Of a stretch of 64,000 nucleotides of DNA, positions 12,111-25,100 are shown piece by piece; the first letter of the stretch is position 1, and the number at the start of each line of letters is the position of its first letter. The DNA comes from Rhizomys pruinosus (taxonomy: Eukaryota > Chordata > Mammalia > Rodentia > Spalacidae). The notes beneath the pieces are model-generated. The model worked only from the letters and a program-made list of their open reading frames with translations, was not told the DNA's origin and searched no databases. Location of the stretch: the NCBI GenBank assembly GCA_009823505.1, contig VZQC01013712.1, positions 352,935 through 416,934 of the forward strand, given 5' to 3'. Both the position numbers and the translations under genes were made by a program.

Positions 12111-13320
12111 TTAAGCCAATGTTTTATTGACATTCTGTGCATTTCATACCAATCAAATTACAATACAAATCAAATCTAGAACTGTACCCCCATCTCTAGC
12201 CCCGCATCCCACCAGAGCTCATGCATTCTGCCAAGCATGTTTTTCATCTTTTGTTCAGTCTCTCTCATATTTCTCGATATGTAGAAGATTACTGTTTCAA
12301 GCAGAAGTTCACCGTTTCAGTCAGTTCCTTGACGCAGACTTTTCTGTTGTTGTTGTTGTTGTTGTTGTTATTCCTTCCAATATCCATCACTCCAGAATAT
12401 GCACATATGCATGCCACATACATCATAGGTTTTAGCATCTTCAGCTTATGATTTTTTTAAAATTAGGCTGAAAGATGTCATGTTTGAAGTCTCCTCCTTG
12501 GCAAGCCCAAAACACCATCAGTTCTGCCCTTGTGCTCCACACTGGGGAGTTCCTTCCCCATGATCACCAAATAAGATCCAGTAAGCAACGTGCCCTGTCT
12601 TGATCTTTCTGTATTGGTCTCCATGATACAGCTTGGGTAGTCCAGCAATGGCAGTCTATGCTCTGAAGAACTGGAAACCCCAGTAGTAGGTCAATCCACA
12701 AGCTGGATGTCTCAGCAGTCCCCATCTGGAACTGAAGGTTTGGAGGATTCTTGGAGAGACATGAGTCTTCAGTCCATACTGGAAGGTTGAAAAGCTGTGT
12801 CTTCTCACATCTTTGAAGGATGGCTAAAGCAGTGGCAGCCACAGACTAGCTGCACTTGCCAGTAAGACAGGCAAAACAACTGTGCTCTTTTGTCTTTTTA
12901 CTAAGATGTCAAGTTTTATACCTGAAGTACAATTTCTCAAGAATTACTATTTATTTATTTCTGGTTATACTTTCCTTTTGGATGTTTAAGGTCACACAGT
13001 CCAGATTAACCAATGTTTTTGTTTTCTCAAGGTCAGTTGAGGATCTGATCCTCAAGGGTTCCTCAGGGTTTTTTGGGAGGGAGGGAGCCCCTAGTCCTTT
13101 TGGCTTTTCAATCACCAGTTCCATCCACTCAAGGACAAAGTCAGGTCTTGCTAGACCAGGTTTCCCTTTTGAAGCATGAGCAGACTTACCTCTTTATAGA
13201 CAGGACACGGGCTAAAGTCCCATTAGTGGATCTCCAAGACCTCCCTGCACAGGAAGACTGGTGACCCACATTTCAAGAGATGCCCCCATGCAGTCCCCCA
13301 AGTCCCAGGGGACTATACAA
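12111..13320 (-). repeat. ~1 kb retroelement-like unit, copy 2
   Basis: Second copy, offset by about 1010 bp, with the same 5'-to-3' order and about 90% identity by eye. It extends about 200 bp further (13080-13320). The (GTT)n tract is longer here (12345-12369). Confidence 0.6.
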
Positions 13321-13329
13321 TGTGATATT

Positions 13330-13800
13330 TTTATAAACATATTAATTGCAAAACAATTAAATGGAGCCAATTCACCTACTCATGATATCAAATATTTATA
13401 ATTCTTTGTAATAACATTAAGGTCTACCCTTTGAACAGTTTTCAAGTACAAAATACAGTATTAACTATAGTCATCTTGCTACACAATGGATTTCTAGAAT
13501 GTGCTTATTCTGCATAACTCATCTTTATGATATTTGGCAAACAACTTACCTCTGCGTGCCACAGCTTCAGTCTCAGAAGCCACCATTCTTTTCTCTTATT
13601 CTGAGTTCAACTATTTTTTAGATTCTCACTACATGTATAACTAATATTATGCAGTATTCATGTTGCTGTCCCTGAATTATTTTACATAGCATAATGACTA
13701 CCAGGTTCATCCATGCTGTTGCAAATGAAATAATTTTCTTTTTAAAAAGATGAACAGTACTATTGTTCTTTGCTGTGGGGCTTTGTGTGTTTTTAGAATA
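13330..13800 (-). mobile_element. Ancient L1 (L1M-like) 3' fragment, minus strand
   Basis: ACTATAGTCATCTTGCTACACAATGG, split here in two, and GGTTCATCCATGCTGTTGCA are hallmarks of old mammalian L1 3' ends in antisense. Related pieces lie at 14320-14450 and 14690-14900, separated by a chance-ORF region and a SINE. Confidence 0.55.
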
Positions 13801-14461
13801 TGCATGTAATCTCACACAATGGGGTATACTTCTAGACTCTCTAACATATTAAGAGACATAAGATATTTTAAAGTCCTTATTAAACTAGTAGCTCCTCCAT
13901 CTTCTTACCTGTGTTTTCTGGTTTGTCTGCTATTTGCTCTGTTATTTCTTTCTCCAGCCAGTGGCTTGTATATGCTTTTAAATGCTGCTGGCAAACAGCA
14001 AGCACCACGGGGACTATTGAATCCTGAACTTCTAAAGAAGGGAATTAAAAGCAACTCCCTTAGCAAAGCCTTGACAGTTCTGCCACATATGACCAAACAC
14101 AACTACATCAATTTTTCAAAAAATAAAAGCAGGGTTAATATTGTCCCTCTACTATTGGCAAGCCTTACCAGGCCTGTGTACTGCTGTCTCCATGGTCAGC
14201 TTTGACCTGGAGAGTAAGGGATGGTAAGCAAGTAATTATTAATTCCTCAATAGTTTCTTGCCAAAATTTAGCAGCATCTTTTTTCTTTTCCCTTATGGAC
14301 TCCTTTGGTGGTAATATACAGAGATTATATATCTATATTGTAAATTATGATAAAACACAAAATGCCATCTTATCCAATTTCAAGTGTACAGTTCAGTAGT
14401 GTTAAGTACATTCGTGCCTTGAATGACATGTCCAGAAATTTTTAGTCTTGATAAACAACAC

Positions 14462-14690
14462 TTGTGCTGGTGATAAGGCTCAATGAGAAAAAGTACAGGC
14501 TGCATGCCTGTTGACTTAACTTTGATCCCTCAGACCTGTGGTGGAAGGAAGGAACCAACTCCAGCAAAATTTTCCCCTGACCTCTGTGCATGATGGGCAC
14601 ATGAGCACATCCCATCCCCATAGCATGAAATAAAAGAGTAAAATGTAAAAAAAATAAAAGAGTAAAATGTGAAAACAAACAAACAAAATT
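14462..14690 (+). mobile_element. tRNA-derived SINE (B3-type), diverged
   Basis: Plus-strand body CCAACTCCAGCAAAATTTTC and GACCTCTGTGCATGATGGGC, A-rich tail with a duplicated AAATAAAAGAGTAAAATG. Confidence 0.55.
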
Positions 14691-15029
14691 TTAAAAACCC
14701 ACTCAATTCCAGCTGTACCCTCTGGTCACTGTAATTACATTCTTTACTTCTATGTGTGTGTATTTCTGAGTCTGGATTATTTCCTCTAACATAACTCAAA
14801 ATCCATCCATTTTCAGCATGTGACATGATTACTTGATTTTTAGGTTGAATAATATTCTATTGTACATCTTTATGAGTCTTTTTGGAGTACACTCCTTCTA
14901 CTTTTGTATAAAAAAGATTGCAGCAATAGGGTCTTACCATCAATTTCTTAGTCATAGAACAAATAAGCAGAAATCAAGCTGGTACTAACGTCAAAGCTTC
15001 ATCTCTACTGGCTAGCTTTTGTAGGTGCT

Positions 15030-15985
15030 ATGCATGCTACCTGAAAAAAAAATCCTCAACCTTGCCAAGATGTGAATCCTGAAAGCTAAATTAACAACTG
15101 TCCTGGCAAGACATGCCCACTGGTACAATAGTGGCATGAATGTTGTGTAACTGACTGACCACTTTCTGATTATATTTAAAGTTTGCTTCACAAGATAGAG
15201 CCTATACTTGGCATTGATATCAAATGCAGCAACGTATGGCTAGATAGGTCATAGGGTAAAACCTACTACTATTATTTTGCTAAATGGGCATAATACTAAA
15301 CCAACTCCTAATGACTTATTGTTATGCCTATAGATGGATGGCATCTCTCATTTCTCACCGAAGAAGCTCCTTGTAACAGATGGTGATTAACACAGAGATA
15401 TACCACAGCTGGTTAGCATGCAGACTATAAGAGACTGCAGAAGTCTTAGCCTTGAATGGGACAGCTATAGAAAATCTTTGTTTCCTAAGTCTCAGGGATC
15501 TTTGTGAAAGAGGGGGTACTAAGATTGTAAGAAACAAAAATGGCAGGTGACTACAAAGAAACAACGTTTTCCAGTCAGCTGAGCAGTTATTCATATGAAT
15601 TTTCAGCAATTGTGACAACATGTGAAAGATCTATATAAGCAAAAGGCAGACAAATTACCAGCACAGAGCTGGCAGGGTAGAGGGTAAGAAGCACCAATCT
15701 TACTTGAGGAACTATTGAAAACTGTTGATAGCTACTGGGAAAGGGAAAGTCAGTCATCTTTAATGTTGTGATACTGAATAAAAAAACCTAGCCTCCAGGG
15801 ATGGCCCCACACTGAAGAGCATTGGGGACACAGATTAGACTCCATTGGCCTTAAAAATAATAATAGAGGATATGAAATTGAGTGGGAGAATATTAAAGCA
15901 GTGAACAGGGCAGAGGAGGTTTGAATATGATAAAAACACATTGTATGAAATTCTCAAAATTTTAATGAAAATATTTAACTAAAAA
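15030..15985 (+). mobile_element. L1 3' UTR (Lx-like), plus strand
   Basis: Continuous L1 3' UTR ending ATGAAATTCTCAAAATTTTA and an A-rich tail. It spans the start (15299) of the inverted arm, showing that the arm boundary cuts an element that is intact on this side. Confidence 0.65.
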
Positions 15986-15999
15986 AAGTTAATCCCTGA

Positions 16000-17335
16000 A
16001 AAGTTGTAGACTAGTCCTTCAGGAGACATTCTGGAAAGCTTTCCCATCACAGGAAGACCTTGATGGTTATTATACCCTACAAACTGAAACTGAAACAAGT
16101 GGAAGATGGAAACTGATGGTCCTGTCTCTGTGGAGGCCTATGTTAATGTGTCTGTTTGGGGCTTATGTCTTATCAAAAATATTAAAAGGAATAATTAAAA
16201 TTTAAACTAGAAAAATCTTATTGTATGAAGAACGAAAAATGGTACAAAAGTATGTTCTGTGTTCTGACAAATCACAGTTTTGGTTTTGTCTCTTGTATAT
16301 TCAGACACATTAAAGTTACCTTAAATTTATGTTTACATTATTTATAGTTTTACATTTTAGTAAAAATTACTCTTATTTTTCTAAAGCATACTTTATACCA
16401 GTTTTTATTAATTTGGGTTACTCATACTGACTGTAGTGATTGGCAAATATTTACTAACCCTAATTTTAATATAACTTATTAAAAGTTATTCCTTAATTTT
16501 TGTCACTGCTTTTCCTATAGCAGTATGACTGAGCAAGGTGTTGTTAGCTACTGGGTAGGGTGCTTGATACCTGCTCATTTTGAATTATATGATATAGAGA
16601 GAATTCTCACTGGAATATGGCTGCTTCCATTTGAAACTGCCCTCAAAACTAATAAAAAGGACAAAACCTATATGTTTATGGAGTTATGAAAATGTATTTA
16701 GGCATTTCAGTGCTTTGTATTACATATTTATCTACACTCAGTATGTAAAGGAAGTTGAAGTACTACATAAGGGTTTGGATATTATTGTTTCTAGTTGATA
16801 TTATTATCAAATGAGGAAGTTGTAGAATTAAACTCAATGAATATATAATGTTTCATGTTTAGTGTTTGGTCGAAGTAAAAGCTTATATGTTAATACATGA
16901 AAGTGTTCATAAATTTAGTGATTAGATGAAATGTGTATGAGGAGTTATAAGATGGATCATACATGTATAAGGTGCATATATGTGGTCTACATGTTTGTGC
17001 ATGAGTTTATACATATGGATGCAAATCTATATTTATGTATGTGAGGTGCTCATCTGTAAGTGAGTATTGTAAAAATGCATTGTCTATTAAGCACGAATGA
17101 ATGAGCTACTAATAGTTTATGTGGAATATTTAAGTAACTTTCAGCTGCTAGGTGATTGAATTTGCCAATGTTTCGATGGTTCTGTTGGATCACATAATCC
17201 CCCAAAATTCAAATTAAAATGCACAAATACAAAACCACACACAGAGCAAATACATGTCACTAATGTGTGCAATCATGAAATAACTTTATATTTAAGGGGG
17301 ATATGTTATGAGTTTTAGTTGAATATTTCTTTTTT
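16000..17335. other. AT-rich intergenic DNA in the left arm, no recognised feature
   Basis: No ORF of note and no repeat I recognise. Useful as non-repetitive sequence for comparing the two arms. Confidence 0.45.
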
Positions 17336-17339
17336 TGAC

Positions 17340-17900
17340 ATTTGGGGACAAAAACTTTATTTGATATACAAGAGGGGTACATATAGGGGAGGGATCTAAA
17401 TATGATCAAAATATATTGTATGACATTCACAAAAATTCAATAAAAAAGAATAAATATACACATGTACAAAACTACAGTTCCATAAAATGAATGACTCCTT
17501 ACGCCCTCAAGTAGCTTCCCTTGTCTCTGTGCCTCTGGTTTTGACAGGCACCTGAAACAAATGCCTTGGGTAATTTCATAGAAAACTACTCTGGCTAAAA
17601 TGTGTTCTTGAATATTTCTAAAAAAATCCCCAAGTTCCATATAATTTCTATCTCTATTCTAAGTAGTTATATATATATCCACAGATAAATGAAATTTTTG
17701 TCATTCATCAAAGAAGTTCTGTTATGCAAAATATGGAGACTATTACAAAGTTCTACAACTGATAAAAATGCAGAGAATAAGAGTCAAGGGGAACGCAGCC
17801 TAAACTGATATATCTGCAATGCAACTTCTACACTAAGTGATCAGGGAACATTGTGGGAGGGGGAAAGAAAACTGTAAGAGCTAGAGGACCAGTGTCAGAG
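17340..17900 (+). mobile_element. L1 3'-end fragments, plus strand
   Basis: 17390-17450 ends like an L1 tail (GATCAAAATATATTGTATGA then A-rich). 17640-17900 carries another L1 3' UTR block (GAACATTGTGGGAGGGGG... GTAAGAGCTAGAGGACCAG). Both are mirrored in the inverted copies. Confidence 0.5.
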
Positions 17901-17924
17901 TTTATCATTGTCTGAATAGTCCTT

Positions 17925-18235
17925 TATACATGCATGGCTGATATCCACATGCTGTTTGCTGTTCTTCTCTCCCTGGCTTAGCTCTGGCAAGGAGAGAGGA
18001 GGGGACCACAAGGGATTTTACCCAACGGAATAAAAAGACAAAGAAAGACATACAGACACGAACTCAGAGAAAGCCCGAGGGAATAGAGCCAACTTTAATG
18101 TTGGAAATTAAGTCTGTTATACTAACCCAGGCATGAGCTGGGACACGTACACACAATTGGGGGCTGGGGCAGGTAATTGGGACAAGGGAATCTTAGGCTA
18201 TAATCCAGATCAAAGTTCTTTCCTGAGAGATCAAA
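17925..18235 (-). repeat. LTR-like element, minus strand
   Basis: Read on the minus strand it has a retroviral-LTR-like layout and a segment (CTCTCCTTGCCAGAG) shared with 40524-40550. Inverted copies lie at 25195-25505 and 35594-35904. Boundaries are approximate and the family is not named. Confidence 0.45.
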
Positions 18236-18613
18236 GGACAGACCAGACTTTCACAGGTCTGTGAAAAACAGCAGTGGTCAACACTGTCAGGTAACTGCTT
18301 TTAAGCGCCTCTCTAAAAGAATACCTACAGACCAGGGCATTTGCTGCTACATGTTTTTTTCTAGATATGAAAGTGAAGTTGTACTTATGAAATCACAAAA
18401 ATATGGCTGCCTAAATAAGACCCATGGAAGGACAACTTCAGTTGACATGGCAACATGGATGGGGAAATTTCACAAGGTCCCACCCCTAGATGAAGAAACT
18501 ACATGCCATCAATTGCTGCTGAGAAAAGGTGAATCCTTTTCCTCTGGGAACAAGTTCCCTGGTAAATTATCTAATCTCAACTATATACAAAGAATACTAA
18601 ATGGACTCAACAT

Positions 18614-18616
<3 letters not shown>

Positions 18617-18655
<39 letters not shown>
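18617..18655. repeat. (TA)n microsatellite
   Basis: Pure TA run of about 18 units. The inverted copies at 24715-24770 have a shorter, irregular version. Confidence 0.95.
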
Positions 18656-18656
<1 letters not shown>

Positions 18657-19198
18657 CATGTGTATATACATATATATTATATATCATAAGCAGCAATAAT
18701 AAAGAAGAGGTTGCAAAATTTAAAATAAGTGGAGTGAGACATGGGAAGTGTTGGAAGGGGAAGAAAGAGGATTGAAAATAATATAAATAAAACACTAATG
18801 TGTTAAATACTTAAAAATTAATTTAAAAAACAAAAGAACAACCAAATTTCATGCATAATTTCAATATGGAAAATTTCAAGTATTATTGGCACAGAGAGGG
18901 AAGAGAGACACTTTCCAAATAAGTTTCTAATTGCACAATGCTTAGTACATAATAAAGCCCCATGGGAGTTGACAAACTTGTTAAAAAGAATTGCTATGAT
19001 TTAATGGGTCATGTACAATTATCAATAATTTTGCTCTGTGTAAGGTTAACCAACTAAAATGGACAGAGTAACGTGATTCTTGTATCATTTATTAATTTTT
19101 TGTATGTTTAGTTACATGTGCAATATTTCCTTTATTTTATTTTTGTTAATCTCTCTGTGGGTGAGTATATGTGTGAGGATATGTGTTTTTTGTATGTA

Positions 19199-19509
19199 TG
19201 TTATGGACATATCTAATCTGAGCTTAGGTATGCATGAGCTAACATTTCCAGCCAGCACCTCCCAGAGGCACAAGTGAGAGTCCTAGGACCTCTCTGGCTA
19301 TGCCTAGTAATTGGGATGTGATGATACAAAGGTCTGAGATTGGCTCCTGAGAGATGATATCATACTGCCTATATAATGATTTGTTGTATTTGAATAAAGT
19401 GCCATTTTTATTTGGATTTACACCATGCCATGTGTCCTTGTGCTATGCTTTCATGTGTGTACTTTCTGCATGGCCTGTCCCACTGTGGAAATGACCACAT
19501 ATTACAACA
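19199..19509 (+). repeat. LTR with downstream primer-binding site (5' LTR)
   Basis: About 311 bp, starting TGTTATGGACATATC and ending ACAACA, with an AATAAAGTG signal. Two bases later comes TGCCCCCAAATGTGGGGC (19512-19529), about 14 of 18 to a Lys1,2-type primer site as I recall it. This suggests a class II (ERVK-like) element. An inverted copy appears at 23834-24161 and again at 34233-34560. Confidence 0.65.
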
Positions 19510-19529
19510 GATGCCCCCAAATGTGGGGC

Positions 19530-20900
19530 TTGAAGGAATCCTGGGGAAATTCAGGTATGCAACCCCATGATCTTGGCTCTTTGCTATTAACATCTTCCTC
19601 TCCTTCTTAATTTCTACTTTGTGCAAATGTGGGGCTGGTTCTCATGTTTAGTTGTTTGACTGGAAAGTTAACAACCTGGTGCTGACACGCATGGAGGAAA
19701 CTAGCAGTTTCCTGGACTGGTTCATGAAGCCATAAGCTTACGTGGAGACAGTGGAAGCTGACAGTTTCTTGGCCTGTCTAGCCACAGGTTTGCTTATGAA
19801 GTCATCATCCTGAGTGTAGGCTATGGAAATCTGTGATTTCCTAGCTCAGTGGGGCCCAGGAGGTATCATCTCCCCACCCACATGTTTGCACACAAAGCCA
19901 TCAGTTTGGGTGGGTGGGGATCTATGGAAAACCAGCAGTTTCCTGGTCTCAGGAGTTATCATCCCCCAACCACATGTTTGCTAATTGTTCATTCTTATAG
20001 GCTGTGAAAGCCAGCAGCTTCCCAGGTATGTTTGACCATAAAGCCCATCAGCTTCTTGTCTGTGTGTCTGCTGAAGAATTAATCAATGTTGCAGCCATGA
20101 GGCTATCAGCCTTGGCCTTGTCAGTTTTAATAATTTTTAAAGGGCCCTGCATTTAGGCCTGAGCCCCACCCCTCCATGCGCTCAGGCACCTATGTTTTTC
20201 ACCTAGGCACTGCTTTTTGCCCATGTGCCCCAGACCCCCATATGTGAGCCTTATGTACCTGGCCTTAGCCAGTTCCATCCCTTCTATGACAAAAAATTGG
20301 CAGTTGAAGAAACTTCTTTCTTAAACTTTCTAAAGTACTACACAGAAACTGAATTTGGCTGCATCCTACAGCCAAGGCTTCCTTCGTCTCTTCAAATGCA
20401 AAATAAATTGCTAGGCAGATCTGAAAAGGCTATAACCCAGATTTTTAACTCAAACTAAGGGCTTTTTACAGCCCACACTGCAACAGCCAGACTTTAAAAG
20501 ACATGTTTTCCTCTTTAAACTGAAAGTTAAAAAATTAACACTGTAAGCATTTCTAATGGGTTCTAAACTTTTTATATTCTGCCTGCATCTTCATTTTAGA
20601 ATGTTTTATCATTGTTTCAACCTGCTTCTGGATAGAATTGTGTTGAGGCTTTGGATTTTGTGGATTCTGAGGTAACTGTCTTTAGATATCTATGATTCCT
20701 ATCGTCTAACCAGATCTTCTTTCATTTGTGCACATTCTTTTGCCCAGGTAATTTTGGGTCAATCAGAATTACAATTGGATTCTCAGTAGCCAAACAGCCT
20801 TAGGGATGACCAGTACCAAGCTGGGTATTAAGCCCTGGGGACAACAGCCTCACAGCTTTTGGTGTGGCTATGAAGCAAGAAGGCTTGAAGGAGTAATCAA
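19530..20900 (+). mobile_element. Leader and 5' internal region of the LTR element, with degenerate minisatellite
   Basis: Follows the primer site at 19512. Between about 19665 and 20090 it contains four or five degenerate units of ~70-95 bp, each with a GAAGCCAT-like, a CAGTTTCCTGG-like and an ACATGTTTGC-like block. No gag frame survives beyond a 77-codon chance ORF. Inverted counterparts lie at about 22450-23815 and 32850-34215. Confidence 0.45.
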
Positions 20901-21071
20901 CTCTTAGGACAGATTAATTGGGCTCACAGCATTGACTTCATAATAAGCAGTTTCATAGCTGGGTTGGTGGCTGTTGGAAAGCTACCAGTTTTCCAGGGAG
21001 AAATTTCAGGCTGGCAGCTTTCCTCAGCAGCAGCACCCTCAATGGTGCTGTTTCAAATTCCATCTTGGCAT

Positions 21072-21453
21072 GCTGTGCTGGATAGCTTTAGTGTCAACTT
21101 GACACATCTGGGTTGAGGGAGCCTCAATTGGGGAATTGGCTCCATTGGACTGGCCTGTGGCCATGTCCGTGGAGTATTGTCTTGATTGTTGAGCAATGTG
21201 GGAGGGCCCAGCCCACTATGGGTGGTGCCACCCTGGACAGGTTGTTGTGTACTGTATAAAAGGTCAGGCTGGGCATGGGCCAGGGGAGCAAGCCAGTGAA
21301 CAGCATTCATCCATGACTTGTGCTTCAGCTCCTGCCTCCACGTTCCTGCCCTGAGTTCCTGCCTTGGGCTCCCTAAGTGATGAACTGTGACCTGGGAGAT
21401 GTGGTGTCGGTCAGAGTGTTTCATCATAGCAATGGAAGACAAACTAGGACACA
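21072..21453 (+). repeat. Rodent interspersed repeat (URR1-like), plus strand
   Basis: Begins TGTGCTGGATAGC, includes GTCAACTTGACACA and GGAGGGCCCAGCCCA, and ends near TTTCATCATAGCAATGG. This is a common rodent repeat which I associate with URR1 (a non-autonomous hAT-type element), though the name is from memory. Inverted copies lie at 21817-22185 and 32216-32584. Confidence 0.5.
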
Positions 21454-21478
21454 TGCCTAATTAAAATGTAACATTTTT

Positions 21479-21519
21479 ACTTATAACTGTCCTCTCTTCC
21501 CTACAACCATAACCTAAAT

Positions 21520-21555
<36 letters not shown>

Positions 21556-21789
21556 AACAACAAGAATTGCAGGAAAACAAGAGGCCAAATTCAAGTCTTC
21601 AAGTTGAAATGTATGTATATATTAGTAGTTAGACAAAGAGAAATTTCCTCAACTAATACAGAAATAGAATTATGCCTAAGAATGAGAAACAATTAATAGA
21701 TCAATACATACAATATTATTAATGTATAATAGTATAAATTATATAATTATTTAAATGATTAAAAAGAAAAATAAATAAAAAAAAAAAAA
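21479..21789. other. AT-rich spacer between inverted arms
   Basis: About 310 bp with a (TA)n run at 21523-21552 and an A-rich tract at 21775-21805. The part from 21689 onward also forms the start of the duplicated block that recurs at 32088. Confidence 0.7.
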
Positions 21790-21816
21790 CAATAAAATAA
21801 ATGTTACTTAATTAGG

Positions 21817-22185
21817 CATGTGTCCAGTTGTCTTCCCATTGCTCATGAGAAACGATCTCTGAGCCGACAACCACATTTCCATGGTCACAGTTCATCACTT
21901 AGGGACCCAAGCCAGGAACTCAGGGCTAAGGAACTTGGAGGCAGATGCTGAAGCACAAGTCATGGATGAATGCTGTTTCACTGGCTTGCTCCCCTAACCC
22001 ATGCCCAGACCGCCTTCTTATACAGTACAGCACAACCTGTCCAGGGGTCCACCCATAGTGGGCTGGGCCTCCCACATGCTCAACAATCAAGACAATTACT
22101 CCACGGGACATGGCACAGGCCAGTTCAAGGGAGCCAATTCCCCAAATTGAGACTCCCTCAACCCAAATGTGTCATAGTTGGACAC
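21817..22185 (-). repeat. Rodent interspersed repeat (URR1-like), inverted copy
   Basis: Reverse-complement counterpart of 21072-21453 across the palindrome centre. Also present at 32216-32584 in the second duplicate. Confidence 0.5.
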
Positions 22186-25100
22186 TTAAAACGGCATATC
22201 CACCACAGTCATGCTGAGATGGAATTTGAAACAGCACCATTTGAATGTGCTCTAGCAGAGGGTAGTTGTTCACTCCTCGGTTTTCAGGAAATTTATAATT
22301 TTCCATATCCATCAGTTACAAAATAGATAAATTCATGGACAATCTACCTGGTCTAAGAGTTGATTACTCCTTCAAGCCTTCTTGCTTCATAGCCACACCA
22401 AAAGCTGTGAGGCTGTTGTCCCCAGGGCTTAATACCCAGCTTGGTACTGGTCATCCCTAAGGCTGTTTGGCTACTGAGAATCCAATTGTAATTCTGATTG
22501 ACCCAAAATTACCTGGGCAAAAGAATGTGCACAAATGAAAGAAGATCTTGGTATTAGACGATTAGGAAATCATAATATCTAAAGATCAGGGTATACCTCA
22601 GAATTCCACCAAAATCCAAAGGCCTGCAAACACAATTCTATCCAAGAACAGGTTGTGAAACAACTGAATAAAAACATTGAAGATGCAAGCAGAATATAAA
22701 AAGTTAGAACCCATTAGAAATGCGCCACAGTGTAATTTGTAAGCTTTGCAGTTTAAAAGGGTATAAACATGTCTTTTGAATAGTCTGGCTTGTTGCGTGG
22801 TGAGGCTTAAAAAAAGCCCGTTAGTTTGAGTAAAAATCTGGTTCATAGCATCTTTTCAGATCTGACCTTAGCAATTATTATTTGCAATTTGAAGAGAACG
22901 AAAGGACAGCCTTGGCGTGTTAGATTGCAGCCAAATTCAGTTCTGATGTAGACTCTTAGAAAGTTAAGAAAAAGTAAGTTTTCAGACTGCAATTTTTGTC
23001 AGAGAAGGATGGAAGCTGGGGTCAAGTGGGCCACTAGGTACATAAGTCACTATATGTGTGGTTTGGGCACATGGGCAAATAAGCAGTGCCCTAGGGAAAA
23101 AAACATTAGGTGCCTGAGCTGCCATGGAGTGGGTGGGCTTCAGGCCTAAATCAGGGTAAAACTAATTTATAAAAGACTGACAAGGCCAGGCTGATAGTCT
23201 CGTATGGTCCGTGTGCAAACATTGATTAATCTCAGCAGGACACACAGACAAGAAAGTGAATCGGCTTCTTGTTTATGCGTCAACATACCTGGAAGCTAGC
23301 TGCTTTCACAGCCGTTATAAGAATATGAACAATTTAGCCAAACATGTGGGTTGGGTGATTGATTAACTCCTGATGACCAAGGAAACTGTTGGTTTTCCAT
23401 AGATCCCCACCCACCCAAACTGATGGCTTTGTGTGCAAACATGTGGGTGGGGAGATGATACCTCCTGGGCCCCACTGAGCTAGGAAATCACAGATTTCCA
23501 TAGCCTACACTCAGGATGATGATCTTCATAACCAAACTTGTGGCTAGACAGGCCAAGAAACTGTCAGCTTCCACTGTCTCCACGTAAGCTTATGGCTTCA
23601 TGAACAAACCTGCGGCTAGCCAAGCCAGGAAACTGCTAGTTTCCTCCATGCGTGTCAGCACCAGGTTGTTAACTTTCCAGTCAAACAACTAAACAGGAGA
23701 ACTCACCCACATTTGCACAAAAGTAGAAATTAAGAAGGAGTAGGAAGGATTGTTAATAGCAATAGAGCCAGATCATGGGTTGCATACCTGATATCCCCAG
23801 GAATTCCTTATCAAGCCCCACAATTTGGCATCTGTTGTAATATGTGTCATTTCCACAGTGGGACCACATGCAGAAATGACACACATGAAAGCATAGCACA
23901 AGGACACATGGCATGGTGTAAATCCAAATAAAAATGGCACTTTATTCAAATACAACAAATCATTATATAGGCAGTATTGATATCACCTCCTAGGGGCCAA
24001 TCCCAGACCTTGTATCATCACATCCCAATCCATAGGCATAGCCAGGGAGGTCCTTTAGGACTCTCTCCACGTGTTGTGTCCCTCTGGGCAGGTATTGGCA
24101 CTGGCTGCAATGTTATCTCATGCATGCCTAAGCTCAGATTAGATATGTCCATAACATACATACAAAAAACACCAATCCTCACACATTACTCACCCACCAG
24201 AGAGAATTAACAAAAATAAAAATAAAGGAAATATTGGCACATGTAACTAAACATACAAAAAATTAATAAATGGAATACAAGGAATTCACGTTTAGCTCTG
24301 TCCCATTTTAGTTGTACCTTACACAGAGCAAAAAGAAAATTTTATTTATAATGTTACATGACCCATTAAATCATAGCAATTCTTTTTAACAAGTTTGTCA
24401 ACTCCCATGGGGCTTTATTATGTACTAAGCATTGTGCAATTAGAAACTTATTTGGAAAGTGTCTCTCTTCCCTCTCTGTGCCAATAATACTTGAAATTTT
24501 CCATATTGAAATTATGCATGAAATTGGTTGTTCTTTTGTTTTTTTAAAATTAATTTTTAATTTTTTTTTTTTTTTTTTTCTTCCTCTCTCTTCTTTTTCA
24601 TCCTCTTTCTTCCTCCTTTCCATACAGCGTTCCCATGTCTTCGAGGCTCCCTAATATTTTAAATTTGGTTGCAACCGTCTTCTTTATATTGCTGCTTATG
24701 ATATATAATATAATATGTATATACACATGCAATATATATATAATATACTATATATATATTAATTAATTATATGATATGTATTGAGTCCATTTATTATTCT
24801 TTGATATATAGTTGAGATTAGATAAATTTACCGGGAACTTGTTCCCAGAGGAAAAGGATTCACCTTTTCTCAGCAGCAATTGATGGCATAGTTAGTTTCA
24901 TCTCTAGGTGGGACCTGTGAAATTTCCCCATCCAATTGGCATGTCAACTTGAAGTTGTCCTTTCCATGGGTGTCTTGTTTAGGCAGCCATATTTTTGTGA
25001 TTTCATAAGTACAAACTTTCACTTTCATAATCTATTGAAACAAAAACAATGTAGCAGCAAAATGCCCTGGTTCTGTAGGTATTCTTTTAGAGAGGCGCTT

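Larger units (their letters stand above)
15299..21478 (+). repeat. Left arm of a large inverted repeat
   Basis: The reverse complement of this 6.2 kb stretch appears at 21790-28204 and 32189-38603. It contains an L1 3' end, two LTR-type elements and a rodent repeat. Its L1 continues naturally upstream of 15299, but the inverted copies stop there, each at a single N. In the stretches I aligned by eye the divergence is mostly one-base insertions or deletions. Confidence 0.85.

Noticed and set aside
18261..18689. 142-codon ORF as a gene
   Set aside because: Its C-terminal third is a translated (TA)n microsatellite and the rest overlaps LTR sequence; it is destroyed in the inverted copies.
19665..20090. 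CRISPR-like array of spaced repeats
   Set aside because: Units are degenerate, 70-95 bp, without uniform spacers, and lie in a rodent LTR element leader; CRISPR arrays do not occur in mammalian genomes.
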